Below the pieces are notes generated by a model. It made no database searches. It was not told where the DNA came from and saw only the letters and a program-made list of their open reading frames with translations. The position numbers and the translations under genes were made by a program. This document shows, in pieces, positions 45,682 to 55,782 of a stretch of DNA of 64,000 bases. The DNA is taken from assembly GCF_020880995.1 (NCBI RefSeq), contig NZ_JAJISD010000016.1:43206-107205 (forward strand), in the 5' to 3' direction. How positions within the stretch are numbered: the stretch's first letter is position 1; every line of letters starts with the position of its first letter. The DNA comes from Reyranella aquatilis. GTDB taxonomy: Bacteria; Pseudomonadota; Alphaproteobacteria; Reyranellales; Reyranellaceae.

Positions 45682-46290
45682 TCAGGCCTGCTTGCCCATT
45701 CCGTCGTCGCGCCATTCGCGGCGCATGCGCTCGATTTCGGTTTCGTTCGGCCGATAGGCCGGCGATTCCGGATCGAAGGTGGTCCAGCCCTTGTCGCGCC
45801 ACGACCGGGCGCGTTCGGCCGGATCGATCGGACGGTGAACCGACATCAGTCCCTCGATCCGGGCGACCTCCGTGTCGGGCACGCGTGCGGTGACCAGGGT
45901 GGCGCCGCGCCGCACCGCCTCCGCCTGCACGGCCGCGACCTCCTTTTCGACGCCCGATCCGATCAGCGCGCCCACCAGGCCACCGGCCGCGACCCCCGCG
46001 GCCGCTCCCACCGCGGTCGCGGCGAGCCAGCCGGCGGCGACCACGGGGCCCAGCCCCGGGATCGCCAGGAGGCCGATGCCTGCGAGGAGACCGGCCCCGC
46101 CGCCGACCACGCCGCCGAGACCGGCGCCTGCCGCCGTGTCGGAGACGGCGTCCCCCTCGGCATAAGCCGGTTCCACGTGCCTGTTGGCGATGATGCTGAC
46201 GTCGGAGGAGGGGATGCCGGCCTTTTCGATGGCCGCCACTGCAGCGCGGGCCTGGGCGTAGCTATCGTAGGCATCGCTGACCGTCTTCAT
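45682..46290 (-). CDS. YflT/GSP17M-like protein with glycine-zipper membrane segment
   Basis: A 202-residue protein. Residues 1-45 resemble the general-stress-protein 17M domain (AVAAIEKAGIPSSDVSIIANR). Residues 50-118 form a long Gly/Ala-rich hydrophobic region with glycine zippers (GLGGVVGGGAGLLAGIG, GVAAGGLVGALIGSG), probably two membrane helices. A second alpha-beta unit (about 120-150: RGATLVTARVPDTE) is followed by a charged tail. Family members are stress-linked but functionally undefined. It converges on the zeta-subunit gene. Confidence 0.78.
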   Translation of the reverse strand: MKTVSDAYDSYAQARAAVAAIEKAGIPSSDVSIIANRHVEPAYAEGDAVSDTAAGAGLGGVVGGGAGLLAGIGLLAIPGLGPVVAAGWLAATAVGAAAGVAAGGLVGALIGSGVEKEVAAVQAEAVRRGATLVTARVPDTEVARIEGLMSVHRPIDPAERARSWRDKGWTTFDPESPAYRPNETEIERMRREWRDDGMGKQA

Positions 46291-46435
46291 TGCAGGCTCC
46301 CGTCGGTTGAAGCCCTACAACAAGTGCGCCGACGCAAGGTTGCCGTTCGGGCCGCGGCTGCTCGTGTGCAATCGGCAGACCTGGATATGCGGAGATGGTC
46401 GTCCGGCAGCCGCTGCCCTGCCCTAGCATGGCGGC

Positions 46436-46894
46436 GTGAACAGATGCCTGCTCCTGGCCCTTGCGCTGTGCGGGGCGTCCGGAGCCCATGCGGCCGACCC
46501 GCTCGACGCCGATCAGTTTCGCGCCGCCTACTGCGTCGGGGCCGCACAGGTGCGCGTGCTGACCTATGAGCAGATGGCCGCGGTCGCCTGCGGCGCGGAC
46601 CTGGGCCAATGCACGGACGTCCGCCGGCTCGCCGCGGCGGTATTGCCGCGCCTGCGACGCGAACTCGAGGCCGCCAATGCCGCGCTGGCCACCTACCACC
46701 TTCTCGATGACGGCGAGCGTCCGGAGGCCCATCGACCGGGCGTATGGCAGCAGGGGGGCGAGGCGATGGCGACGGGCGAGCGGGACGCCCTTCGATGCCT
46801 CAACCTGCGGGTCCCCGGCTTTCCGGAGGTCGCGGGCGACATCGAACGTCACTGCCGGCGGGTCGCGGCCTGTTCCACTGCACCGACGTCGTGA
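46436..46894 (+). CDS. Small exported protein of unknown function
   Basis: A 152-residue protein from GTG 46436 with a clean signal peptide (CLLLALALCGASGAHA-AD, cleavage about residue 19). The mature region is helical, with an even set of cysteines (AYCVGA, VACGAD, GQCTD, LRCLN, RHCRR, AACST) suggesting disulfides in the periplasm. No family was recognised. It precedes a TRAP-type binding protein by about 100 bases; whether they are co-transcribed is unclear. Confidence 0.7.
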   Translation: MNRCLLLALALCGASGAHAADPLDADQFRAAYCVGAAQVRVLTYEQMAAVACGADLGQCTDVRRLAAAVLPRLRRELEAANAALATYHLLDDGERPEAHRPGVWQQGGEAMATGERDALRCLNLRVPGFPEVAGDIERHCRRVAACSTAPTS

Positions 46895-46993
46895 ACGCAG
46901 GCACATGCTGCCGCGCGAAAATCCCGCGCGGACGGAACCTTTTACCCCATTGTTCGGTTGATGACGCAGTGACTCCGAGGATGCCATAGAACC

Positions 46994-47962
46994 ATGGTCG
47001 TCAAGCTTGCCGCCTGGCTGATCGCCGCGGCCGTCGCGTGCCCCGCCGCCGCCCGCGATTTCACGTCCTCCGACATCTATCCCGCCGACTATCCGACCGT
47101 GCGCGCGGTGGGTCACATGGCCGACGTGATGCGCGAACGCAGCGGCGGACGCCTGACACTTTCGAAGCTCGGCGCCGGCGACCAGGAGACCGAGAGCTAC
47201 ACGCTTGGCGAACTGCGCAACGGCACGCTCGACATGGCGCGTGTGAGCCTTGCCACCCTCAACAGCACGGTGCCGGCCACCACCGTCCTGACCTTGCCTT
47301 ACCTCTTCCGATCGACGGCGCATGAACGCCGTGTACTGGACGGGCCGATCGGCCTGGAGATCCTCGCCGCCCTTGAGCGCGTGGGCGTCGTCGGACTGGT
47401 CTTCTACGATGGCGGACCCCGATCGACCTACGGCGCGAGGCCGGTCCGCTCGCCCACGGACCTGCGCGGGGTGAAGTACAGGGTCCAGCAATCCTCGAAC
47501 TGGGCGCCGATGGTGCGGGCAATGGGCGCGCAGCCCGTCGTCCTGCCGCTGGCGCGCGTGGCGCCGTCGATGCGCGCGGGCATCGTGGACGTGGCCGAGG
47601 GCAACTGGTCTTCCTTCGTCGCTCTGGAGCACCATCGCGCGGCGAGGTTCTTCAGCCAGACGGAGCATGCCCGGTCCCCCGGGGTGGTGCTGTTCTCCCG
47701 CCGCATCTGGGACACCCTGTCGGACGAGGAGAGGGCGATCATCCGGTCTGCCGCTCGCGAGTCTGTCGCCTACTATCGCCGCCTGTGGGACGAGAACGAG
47801 GCTGCGGCACGCCGCACGGCGGAGGCGGCGGGTGTGCAGGTGGTGGACGACGTCGATGTCGCGGCGTTCGCGAGAGCGCTCGTCCCGCTCCACGCGACGG
47901 TGATTTCCGATCCGCGTCTCAAGGCGATGATCGAACGCATCCAGGCCGATCCCGGCCCCTGA
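46994..47962 (+). CDS. TRAP transporter substrate-binding protein, DctP family
   Basis: Periplasmic binding protein of 322 residues with signal peptide ending CPAAARD. DctP motifs are the GELRNGTLDMARVSL region, the carboxylate-binding-type segment DLRGVKYRVQQSSNW and AGIVDVAEGNWSSF. It would deliver organic acids to DctQM, but no small or large TRAP permease gene is present, so it is another orphan binding protein in this window. Its ligand is unknown. Confidence 0.87.
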   Translation: MVVKLAAWLIAAAVACPAAARDFTSSDIYPADYPTVRAVGHMADVMRERSGGRLTLSKLGAGDQETESYTLGELRNGTLDMARVSLATLNSTVPATTVLTLPYLFRSTAHERRVLDGPIGLEILAALERVGVVGLVFYDGGPRSTYGARPVRSPTDLRGVKYRVQQSSNWAPMVRAMGAQPVVLPLARVAPSMRAGIVDVAEGNWSSFVALEHHRAARFFSQTEHARSPGVVLFSRRIWDTLSDEERAIIRSAARESVAYYRRLWDENEAAARRTAEAAGVQVVDDVDVAAFARALVPLHATVISDPRLKAMIERIQADPGP

Positions 47963-48039
47963 CGAAGGGCCCCCGGGAGGGATCGCCCCCTGTCCATCCG
48001 CCCGTCCCCTGCCTAGGATCAGGCTGGGGAGAAGGTTGG

Positions 48040-49716
48040 ATGAAGATCGTCCGTTGGATGCCAGGCCTCGCGGCCGTCCGTGACTATCGTGCGTCCTTCC
48101 TGCCACGCGACCTGGCGGCGGGTGTGACCCTGGGCGCAGTCATGGTGCCGGTGGGGCTCGCCTATGGCGAACTGGCCGGCCTTCCGCTGGCGGGTCTCTA
48201 TGGCAGCATGCTGCCCCTGCTGGCCTACGCCCTGTTCGGCAGTTCACGCCATCTCGTCGTGGGACCCGACACCGCCATGGCGGCCATCGTCGCGGTCGCG
48301 GTGGCGCCGCTCGCCATTGGGGATCCGACGCGACTGGCCTTCCTCGCGGCCGGCCTCGGCGTCATGGTCGGGGCGATCTGCCTGCTGGCAGGGCTGTTCC
48401 GTCTGGGCTTCGTCGCGAATTTTCTGTCCAAGCCGGTGATCACCGGATTCCTGCATGGCCTCGCGCTGGTGATCCTGGGCGCGCAGCTTCCGAAAGTCCT
48501 TGGCCTTCGCGTGGACGGCGCCATGACGCTCGACCAGTTCGCCGCGACGATCCGGCAGCTCGGGGAGACAAACCTCGCGAGCCTTGCGATCGGCGCCTCC
48601 TGCCTTGCCGTGATCCTGCTCTGCCGCCGCTTTGCGCCGCGCGTGCCCGGTGCGGTGCTGGCGTTGGCGGGATCGATGCTGGCGGTTGTCCTGCTGGGAC
48701 TGGACCGGCAGGGCGTGACGCTGGTCGGCCGCATCCCGACCGGTCTTCCCGATCTCTCGCTCCCGTTGCTGTCGCTGGCCGATTTCGACGTCTTGCTGCC
48801 GGTGGCCCTGGTTGCCGCGCTCCTGTCCTTTTCCGACACGATGATCACCGCGCGCGCCTTCGGCACCCGCCACGGTACGCGCGTCGACGCCGACCAGGAA
48901 CTGCTGGGGCTCGGCGCGGCCAACCTGGTCTCGGGTCTCAGCCAGGGACTACCGATCAGCGCCAGCGACACCCGCACCGCCGTTGCCGAGGCGGCGGGCA
49001 GCCGCACGCAGCTCACCATGGTGATCGCCGCCGCTATCGTTGCCGGTGTCACGCTCTGGCTGGCCGATCTTCTCTATCACCTGCCGACGGCGGCGCTGGG
49101 CGGCATCCTGATTGCCTCGGCCTGGGGGCTCTGCGACGTCGACGAATTCCGCCGTCTCTGGCGGTTCCGCCGCAGCGACTTTGCGGCCGCCCTGCTCACC
49201 ATGGCGGGCGTCGCGGCGCTGGGTGTCATGGAAGGCATCCTCGTGGGCGTGGTCTTCTCGCTGGTGCTGCTGTTGCGCGCCCTGGCCTTTCCGTCCGATG
49301 CGGTGCTGGGGCGGACGCCCGACGGCGGCTGGCATGACGTCGCGCATCGCCCGGATGCCACACCGGTGCCGGGATTGCTGGTCTACCGCTTCTCCGCGCC
49401 GCTCTTCTTCGCCAACTGCGAGTTGTTCCGCGACCGCATCGAGGCCCGCATTGCGGCGGCGGCGCATCCGGTGCGGCGCGTCGTGGTCGATGGCGGGGCA
49501 ATTCACGACATCGATCTGATGGCATGCGAACTGCTCGTCGAACTCGAACGCGAACTGCGGGCCAAAGGCATCTCCGTCGCCTTCGGCAATCTGCGCGACC
49601 GCGTCCGGCGTGACATCGAACGCGGTCTCCATCTGACCGCGGGAGACGGCGAGGGCGATCTGGTCTTTCCGTCGGTCGCCGCCGCCGCCGCAGCGCTGGA
49701 CGATCCCGGACCCTGA
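48040..49716 (+). CDS. SulP family inorganic anion transporter with STAS domain
   Basis: A 558-residue SLC26/SulP transporter. The membrane part (about 1-420) has 10-14 helices beginning AGVTLGAVMVPVGLAYGELAGLP, with the family motif LFGSSRHLVVGPDTAM and FLSKPVITGFLHGLA. A cytosolic STAS domain follows (about 440-550), with VVDGGAIHDIDLMACELL. Substrates in the family are sulfate, bicarbonate or other anions. ATG 48040 is used. Proximity to the carbonic-anhydrase-like gene (4 kb away) is not enough to claim bicarbonate transport. Confidence 0.9.
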   Translation: MKIVRWMPGLAAVRDYRASFLPRDLAAGVTLGAVMVPVGLAYGELAGLPLAGLYGSMLPLLAYALFGSSRHLVVGPDTAMAAIVAVAVAPLAIGDPTRLAFLAAGLGVMVGAICLLAGLFRLGFVANFLSKPVITGFLHGLALVILGAQLPKVLGLRVDGAMTLDQFAATIRQLGETNLASLAIGASCLAVILLCRRFAPRVPGAVLALAGSMLAVVLLGLDRQGVTLVGRIPTGLPDLSLPLLSLADFDVLLPVALVAALLSFSDTMITARAFGTRHGTRVDADQELLGLGAANLVSGLSQGLPISASDTRTAVAEAAGSRTQLTMVIAAAIVAGVTLWLADLLYHLPTAALGGILIASAWGLCDVDEFRRLWRFRRSDFAAALLTMAGVAALGVMEGILVGVVFSLVLLLRALAFPSDAVLGRTPDGGWHDVAHRPDATPVPGLLVYRFSAPLFFANCELFRDRIEARIAAAAHPVRRVVVDGGAIHDIDLMACELLVELERELRAKGISVAFGNLRDRVRRDIERGLHLTAGDGEGDLVFPSVAAAAAALDDPGP

Positions 49717-49918
49717 CAACCTTTGGAGGAAAGGCTCCGCTCCGGGGACGGCCGCGATGGTAGAACGACCGCACCGGACTCAACATTCGAGTGTGCGGTA
49801 AACTACGCCGGTGTCGAATTCTGTAGTTTTTTCAAAGTATTGCTATTTACACAGCGAGGGCAATTCTTTACTCCCAATATTCTGCGTTCGCAGTGAAAAC
49901 ACAACTGGGGGGAGAGAA

Positions 49919-50479
49919 ATGTCTGCTGGAAAGACGGCGATGGCCGTTGTTCTTCTGTTTGGACTTGCCGGCTGCGCCGGCCGCGCACCGGCGCCGGTGG
50001 CGGTGGTGCAGGCGCAGGATCGCTTTATGGACTGCGCCGCCATCAGCGCGGAGGTCCAGGCGAACAACAAGCGAATCTCGGAGTTGGGCGCGGAGGAGGG
50101 CGGCAAGGTCGCGCAGAACGTCATTGCCGGCGCAGCGGGCCTCATCATTCCGATCCTGTGGTTCGGCATGGATTTCCAGAACGCCGCCGGCAAGGAAGTC
50201 GCGGCGCTCCAGTCGCGCCAGCAGTACTTGGCGTCCCTCGCGGAGCAGCGTTGCGGGGCGGTCGTGCCCGTGCCGATCCAGACCATCCCGGTAGCCCCCT
50301 CCGCACCGGCTCAGTCCGCGCCGGTGGCGGCTCCGGTTCCTGCCGCGCCCGCGCCTGCCGTGGTGCCTGTGTCGGCACCCGCACCGGTCGCCCGGGAAAT
50401 GGACTGCCTCGAGCCCGACGGCTCGACGTCGCGAATCGTGGCGACGGACTGTCCGCCCCCGTCCAAGCCGGCGCCGTAG
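49919..50479 (+). CDS. Putative lipoprotein with Pro/Ala-rich linker
   Basis: A 186-residue protein with a lipobox (LFGLAGCAG, Cys about residue 19), so it is anchored to a membrane by lipid. A helical section with a hydrophobic glycine-rich stretch (NVIAGAAGLIIPILWFG) is followed by a coiled segment, then a long Pro/Ala/Val linker (about 125-165) and a short C-terminal unit with two cysteines (DCLEPDG ... DCPPP). ATG 49919 with GGGGGAGAG upstream is clear. The 200-base leader is unusually AT-rich (TTTTTTCAAAGTATTGC). Confidence 0.78.
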   Translation: MSAGKTAMAVVLLFGLAGCAGRAPAPVAVVQAQDRFMDCAAISAEVQANNKRISELGAEEGGKVAQNVIAGAAGLIIPILWFGMDFQNAAGKEVAALQSRQQYLASLAEQRCGAVVPVPIQTIPVAPSAPAQSAPVAAPVPAAPAPAVVPVSAPAPVAREMDCLEPDGSTSRIVATDCPPPSKPAP

Positions 50480-50529
50480 GCTGCGTGTCGCGGGGGACTG
50501 CCAAGGGCGGTCCCTCGTCGGCTGCGCAG

Positions 50530-51276
50530 CTACTTCAGGGCGTTTCTCAGCGGCTCGTTCGATAGCTGCATCAGGCCGCCGAACGGCAGGCCGAGTTCAA
50601 GAATCAGGTAGAAGGCCGCAGACGCGGAGAGGATGCACATCGCGATCACGATGAACAGGGTCGGGTTGGGGGGCGCCGTCATGCTGAAGATGCCGAAGAT
50701 GAACATCAGCCAGACGATCAGCACGACCAGGAAGGTGTTGGAGATCGAATCGGTCGGCTGGGCGAATAGCGCGAGTTGGGTCTGCTGCAGGTCGGTGCTG
50801 ATCTGTATGGCGCGCGTCTGCAAGGCGCGCTGCTTGGTATTCGTCGGCTGAAGGTCCTGCAGCATGAACAGCACCTCCTCCTCGGGCGCCTTCGATTCGT
50901 CGAGCTTGGCGCCACGGGCGATCGCTTCGTCACGCCAGATCGAATCGATCATCGGCTGGATCTCAGCGCGCAGTGCCGCCCGGATCGGATCCGCTTCCGG
51001 CCCGTAGTGCTTCAGGACGCGGTCAAGTTCGGCGATGTCGGCCGTCAGGCGGCTGACGAGCCCGCTGGTCCGCTCGAACGACGTGCGTGTCGAGGCGAAC
51101 AGCAGCGCGAGGACCAGCGCTGACATCGTGGCGACCAGCGCGATCGAGAGCTTGATCACGTCCTTCGAATCGCCGCTCACATGCGCCTCGGGCAGGCGGG
51201 TTCGGAGCAGGGCTCCGCCGATGGCACTGGCGATGATGCAGACGAAGGCAATCGCGGCAAACTGGATGGGGCTCAA
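50530..51276 (-). CDS. DUF4239 (bestrophin-like) membrane protein
   Basis: A 248-residue protein with two N-terminal transmembrane helices (FAAIAFVCIIASAIGGAL and IALVATMSALVLALLFAS), a cytosolic or periplasmic helical centre of about 110 residues, and two C-terminal helices (LVVLIVWLMFIFGIFSM and LFIVIAMCILSASAAFYLIL). The HVSGDSKDVIKLSIALV wording is the DUF4239 signature. TTG 51276 is preferred, with GAGGA seven bases ahead, because family members start right before this helix; a GTG at 51315 is the alternative. Function is unknown. Confidence 0.83.
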   Translation of the reverse strand: MSPIQFAAIAFVCIIASAIGGALLRTRLPEAHVSGDSKDVIKLSIALVATMSALVLALLFASTRTSFERTSGLVSRLTADIAELDRVLKHYGPEADPIRAALRAEIQPMIDSIWRDEAIARGAKLDESKAPEEEVLFMLQDLQPTNTKQRALQTRAIQISTDLQQTQLALFAQPTDSISNTFLVVLIVWLMFIFGIFSMTAPPNPTLFIVIAMCILSASAAFYLILELGLPFGGLMQLSNEPLRNALK

Positions 51277-51498
51277 GGGGCGGTCCTCGTGGGCATCTGG
51301 TGGTTGACGCACCAACCTGCCCGACCGGAAGGCGCATTAGCAATGTGAACAGTTTGCGGTTCAGTTCCCGTGAAACTGATCTGCGCGTGAGCCCCTTCGC
51401 CACAGGCTGATCACAACCGCGGTGCTGCCTGCTGGGGCAAGTTTATCCCGCCGCCGCCCAAGGCGGCCACCCGGCCTCCATGACACAGGAGGCTCCCC

Positions 51499-51534
51499 GA
51501 CCCGCCTGCGACCCCAAGCGCAGGCGGGTCTTTT
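51499..51534 (+). terminator. Strong rho-independent terminator without an assigned plus-strand gene
   Basis: GACCCGCCTGCG (51499-51510) pairs with CGCAGGCGGGTC (51519-51530) around an 8-base loop, then TTTTGTTT. The T-run is on the plus strand, yet both neighbouring genes are on the minus strand. Two smaller hairpins precede it (51453-51467 and 51474-51493). The 272-base gap 51277-51548 shows no coding sequence. A small RNA ending here is possible. Confidence 0.75.
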
Positions 51535-51548
51535 GTTTCGGGGCAGCG

Positions 51549-52967
<1,419 letters not shown>

Positions 52968-53002
52968 TGTTGCCTCCTTCTAATCCTGCTTGCAGGAGAT
53001 CA

Positions 53003-53110
53003 CCTCACCCGGAGGAGGCGCGTAGCGCCGTCTCGAAGGGTGGGAACGAGCACCTTGTCTGTTGCCCATCCTTCGAGACGCGCTCCGGCGGAGCGCATCT
53101 CAGGATGAGG
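53003..53110. repeat. Bipartite palindromic dispersed repeat, copy 3 (between boxC and boxB)
   Basis: Left palindrome CCTCACCCGGAGGAGGCGCG...CGTCTCGAAGGGT, spacer with ACGAGCACC and GTTGCCCAT, right palindrome CCTTCGAGACGCGCTCC...GCGCATCTCAGGATGAGG. The layout matches 37451-37560 base for base in large parts. It again lies within an operon. Confidence 0.85.
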
Positions 53111-53124
53111 TCGTGGTTTACCGT

Positions 53125-54783
53125 TCACGCCCGCTTGCGGTCGTACTTGCTCTGCTTGCCCGTGCCGTAAAGCTTCAGCGCGCCCTCCGGGCCGGTCGCG
53201 TTGGGGCGCTGGAAGATCCAGTTCTGCCACGCCGAGAGGCGCGCGAAGATCTTGGTCTCCATCGTCTCCGGGCCGGGGAAGCGCAGATTCGCCTCCATGC
53301 CGATCAGCCCGTCGGGCGAGAAGCCGGCGCGTTCCTCGACGGCGAGGCGTACCTCGTCTTCCCAGTCGATGTCGTCTGGAGTGAAGGTGACGAGGCCGGC
53401 TTCGTCGGCGGCCGCGGCGTCCAGCGCTTCGCCGATCTCGCCCTTGAGGTCGTCGACCAGCGACGGGTCATGCAGGAAGCGCGTTTGCAGGCGCGTCAGC
53501 CCGTTGCCCATCGGATAGGCGCCAAAGTTCATACTGGTCAGCCGGATCGTCGCCGCCGGCAGGTTCGAGCCTTCGAACACGCCGTCCAGCATGTAGGATC
53601 GGTCGGCGGCCAGCGCGACCTCGAGCAGCGTACCGGCGAAGCAGGAGCCGGGCTCGATCAGCGCGATCAGGCTGCGCGAGCTCACATCGAGCCGCTTCAG
53701 CGTGCGCTTCCAGTAGAGCACGATCTCGCGCACCAGCCAGTCGCCGGCATTCTTCGCCAGCAGCGCGTCATAGGCCTCGACCAGCGCGGCATCGCCCTGG
53801 GTGGTCAGCACCCAGGTGCCGATCTCGGTCTCGTTGAGGCGCAGATGCATCATCGCATCGTCGAACTCGCGGGCCAGTGCCAACGGCCAGAAGGCGGCGC
53901 CCGCGGCATGCACGTCCGACGGCGGCGCGGCGGCGGGACCATTGAGTCGGAACTTCGCCGAGCGTCCCTCGCGATCGATCTCGACGGTGAGGTGGCTGTA
54001 GCGCAACGTATCGCCGTCGATCTGGCGTTCGACGGTCGGCAGCGCGATGCCCTTGGCGTCTTTCGGTCGCGACGACTTCGCGGCGACGTCCTCGGCGATC
54101 TTCTGAGTCTGCTCGACGAGCTTCGACGGCGGGATCAGCTGGTCGACCAGGCGCCAGTCGCGGGCGCGCTTGCCGCGCATGCCCTCGGCAGTGGTGCAGA
54201 AGAAGTCGGCATGGTCGCGGCGCACCATGCGCTTGTCGACCAGGCGTGTGAGGCCGCCGGTGCCCGGCAGCACCGCCAGCAGCGGCAGTTCGGGCAGCGA
54301 CACCGCGCTCGATCCGTCGTCGGCCAGCAGGATCTGCTCGCAGGCCAGCGCCAGCTCGTAGCCGCCGCCGGCGGCGATGCCGTTGATCGAGCAGATATAG
54401 GTCTGGCCGGAATGCTCGCTCGCATCCTCGATCGAGAGGCGTGTCTCGTTGGTGAACTTGCAGAAGTTCACCTTGTGATCGTGGGTAGACAGGCCAAGCA
54501 TGTTGATGTTGGCGCCGGAGCAGAAGATGCGGTCGCGCTGGGAGCGGATGACGACGGCGCCGACTTCGGGATGCTCGAAGCGCAGCCGCTGCACCGCGTC
54601 CGCGAGCTCGATGTCGACGCCGAGATCGTAGGAGTTGAGCTTCAGCTTGTAGCCGGGCTTCAGGCCGCCATCCTCGTTCACGTCCATCGTGAGATAGGCG
54701 ACGCCGTTCTCGATCGTGAGCTTCCAGTGCTTGTAGCGGCTGGGATCAGTGCGGAAGTCGATGGGCGCGGCGGCGGTGTCCAT
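53125..54783 (-). CDS. boxC: 2,3-epoxybenzoyl-CoA dihydrolase (benzoyl-CoA-dihydrodiol lyase) BoxC
   Basis: An enoyl-CoA-hydratase-superfamily enzyme of 552 residues that opens the epoxide ring of 2,3-epoxybenzoyl-CoA to 3,4-dehydroadipyl-CoA semialdehyde and formate. It begins with the family wording IDFRTDPSRYKHWKLT. It carries a crotonase core (oxyanion-hole region FCSGANINMLG, later GIAAGGGYELALACEQI) and the long BoxC C-terminal domain. Of two closely spaced ATGs, 54783 is favoured because GGGGA sits six bases ahead; 54789 would add two residues. boxB follows. Confidence 0.96.
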   Translation of the reverse strand: MDTAAAPIDFRTDPSRYKHWKLTIENGVAYLTMDVNEDGGLKPGYKLKLNSYDLGVDIELADAVQRLRFEHPEVGAVVIRSQRDRIFCSGANINMLGLSTHDHKVNFCKFTNETRLSIEDASEHSGQTYICSINGIAAGGGYELALACEQILLADDGSSAVSLPELPLLAVLPGTGGLTRLVDKRMVRRDHADFFCTTAEGMRGKRARDWRLVDQLIPPSKLVEQTQKIAEDVAAKSSRPKDAKGIALPTVERQIDGDTLRYSHLTVEIDREGRSAKFRLNGPAAAPPSDVHAAGAAFWPLALAREFDDAMMHLRLNETEIGTWVLTTQGDAALVEAYDALLAKNAGDWLVREIVLYWKRTLKRLDVSSRSLIALIEPGSCFAGTLLEVALAADRSYMLDGVFEGSNLPAATIRLTSMNFGAYPMGNGLTRLQTRFLHDPSLVDDLKGEIGEALDAAAADEAGLVTFTPDDIDWEDEVRLAVEERAGFSPDGLIGMEANLRFPGPETMETKIFARLSAWQNWIFQRPNATGPEGALKLYGTGKQSKYDRKRA

Positions 54784-54800
54784 TGGCATTCCCCAATTCT

Positions 54801-54820
54801 GTAATTCAGTACGGAATTAC
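54801..54820. promoter_or_regulatory. Operator-like dyad between boxC and the GNAT gene
   Basis: GTAATTC-AGTACG-GAATTAC, perfect 7-base arms with a 6-base spacer, centred in the 75-base divergent gap. It is AT-rich against GC-rich surroundings. It lies 18 bases before the boxC start. It may bind a regulator of benzoate use, perhaps the nearby Rrf2 protein or one encoded elsewhere. Confidence 0.6.
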
Positions 54821-54858
54821 CTATTTACTTTTCCCGAAGCAAGCGCATTCTGTCCCGA

Positions 54859-55296
54859 ATGATCGCGATCCGCCCTGCCGAGCCGGCCGACCTGTCGGCA
54901 ATCTCCGCCCTCGATGCCCGCCTGACCGGGCAGGCGAAGGCGATTTACTGGCAGGAGACGCTCGCCCGCTATGCCGGCGGCCCGCCGGAGCGGCACTTCC
55001 TGGTGGCGGAAACACCCAAGGGGGGGCTGGTTGGCTTCATCGCCGGCGAGGTGCGCGCCTGGGAATTCGGACAACCGCCGGCCGGCTGGGTCTTCGCCAT
55101 CCAGGTCGACCCAAGGCTGCGGCTGAAAGGGGCAGGCAGTGCGTTGTTCGAGGCCCTCGCGGCACGCTTCAAGGCCCAAGGCGTCACCCATGTGCGCACG
55201 CTGGTGGATCGTAAGGACCATTTGATCCTGTCCTTCTTCCGCGCCCAGGGCATGGTGGCCGGCCCGTCGCTGCAGCTCGACAAGGCGTTGTCGTGA
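54859..55296 (+). CDS. GNAT family N-acetyltransferase
   Basis: A 145-residue GNAT-fold acetyltransferase. It opens MIAIRPAEPADLSAISALDA. The acetyl-CoA motif A is in VFAIQVDPRLRLKGAGSALFEALAAR (R/Q-x-x-G-x-A variant), and motif B in LILSFFRAQGM. It lies divergent to boxC and ten bases before the Rrf2 gene, with which it is probably co-transcribed. The substrate is unknown. A role in the benzoate pathway is not implied by the fold. Confidence 0.87.
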   Translation: MIAIRPAEPADLSAISALDARLTGQAKAIYWQETLARYAGGPPERHFLVAETPKGGLVGFIAGEVRAWEFGQPPAGWVFAIQVDPRLRLKGAGSALFEALAARFKAQGVTHVRTLVDRKDHLILSFFRAQGMVAGPSLQLDKALS

Positions 55297-55306
55297 GGAG
55301 CGGGGC

Positions 55307-55708
55307 GTGAAGCTGCAGACGGCCACCCGGCTCGGCCTCTACGCGACCCTGGAACTGGCGCGCGATCCCACGCAGACGCTGTCGTCGGCCGACCTCGCCG
55401 AACGCTTTGGCGTCTCGACCCACTCGCTCGCCAAGGTTCTGGGCACGCTCTCCGCCGCCGGCCTCGTGCAGGGCGGCCGTGGTGCGTCGGGCGGCTACCG
55501 GTTCACCGGCAACCGCCGCCGCACAACCTTGATGGACGTCGTCGCCCTGTTCGAACCCGCGCCGGGCAACCGCGCCAAGGAGCCGGGCGAGGACACGGAA
55601 ATCGGCGCCGCTCTCCAGCGTGTCCTGACCGAGATCGACGAAATCGCCGAGGCGACGTTGCGCTCGGTGAGCCTTGAGACGCTACTCGGTTCGTCGTGTG
55701 CTGGCTGA
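55307..55708 (+). CDS. Rrf2 family transcriptional regulator
   Basis: A 133-residue winged-helix regulator. It begins KLQTATRLGLYATLELAR and has LSSADLAERFGVSTHSLAKVLGTLSAAGLVQGGRG as the helix-turn-helix and wing region (positions about 25-60). It lacks the three-cysteine cluster of IscR and NsrR; the sole cysteine is at the extreme C-terminus. It is therefore not an obvious iron-sulfur sensor. GTG 55307 is used. Its position next to a box-operon dyad makes it a candidate regulator, unproven. Confidence 0.87.
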   Translation: MKLQTATRLGLYATLELARDPTQTLSSADLAERFGVSTHSLAKVLGTLSAAGLVQGGRGASGGYRFTGNRRRTTLMDVVALFEPAPGNRAKEPGEDTEIGAALQRVLTEIDEIAEATLRSVSLETLLGSSCAG

Positions 55709-55782
55709 TTTTCGGCGGCGGATGTAAAAATGCAACCATCAGTATATTGATACCTTCAGTTACAACTATAAAGTCCAAACCC

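Noticed and set aside
49717..50479. Longer start of the lipoprotein gene at 49811
   Set aside because: The lipobox demands the ATG at 49919, which has a strong ribosome binding site; the extra 36 codons are AT-rich leader.
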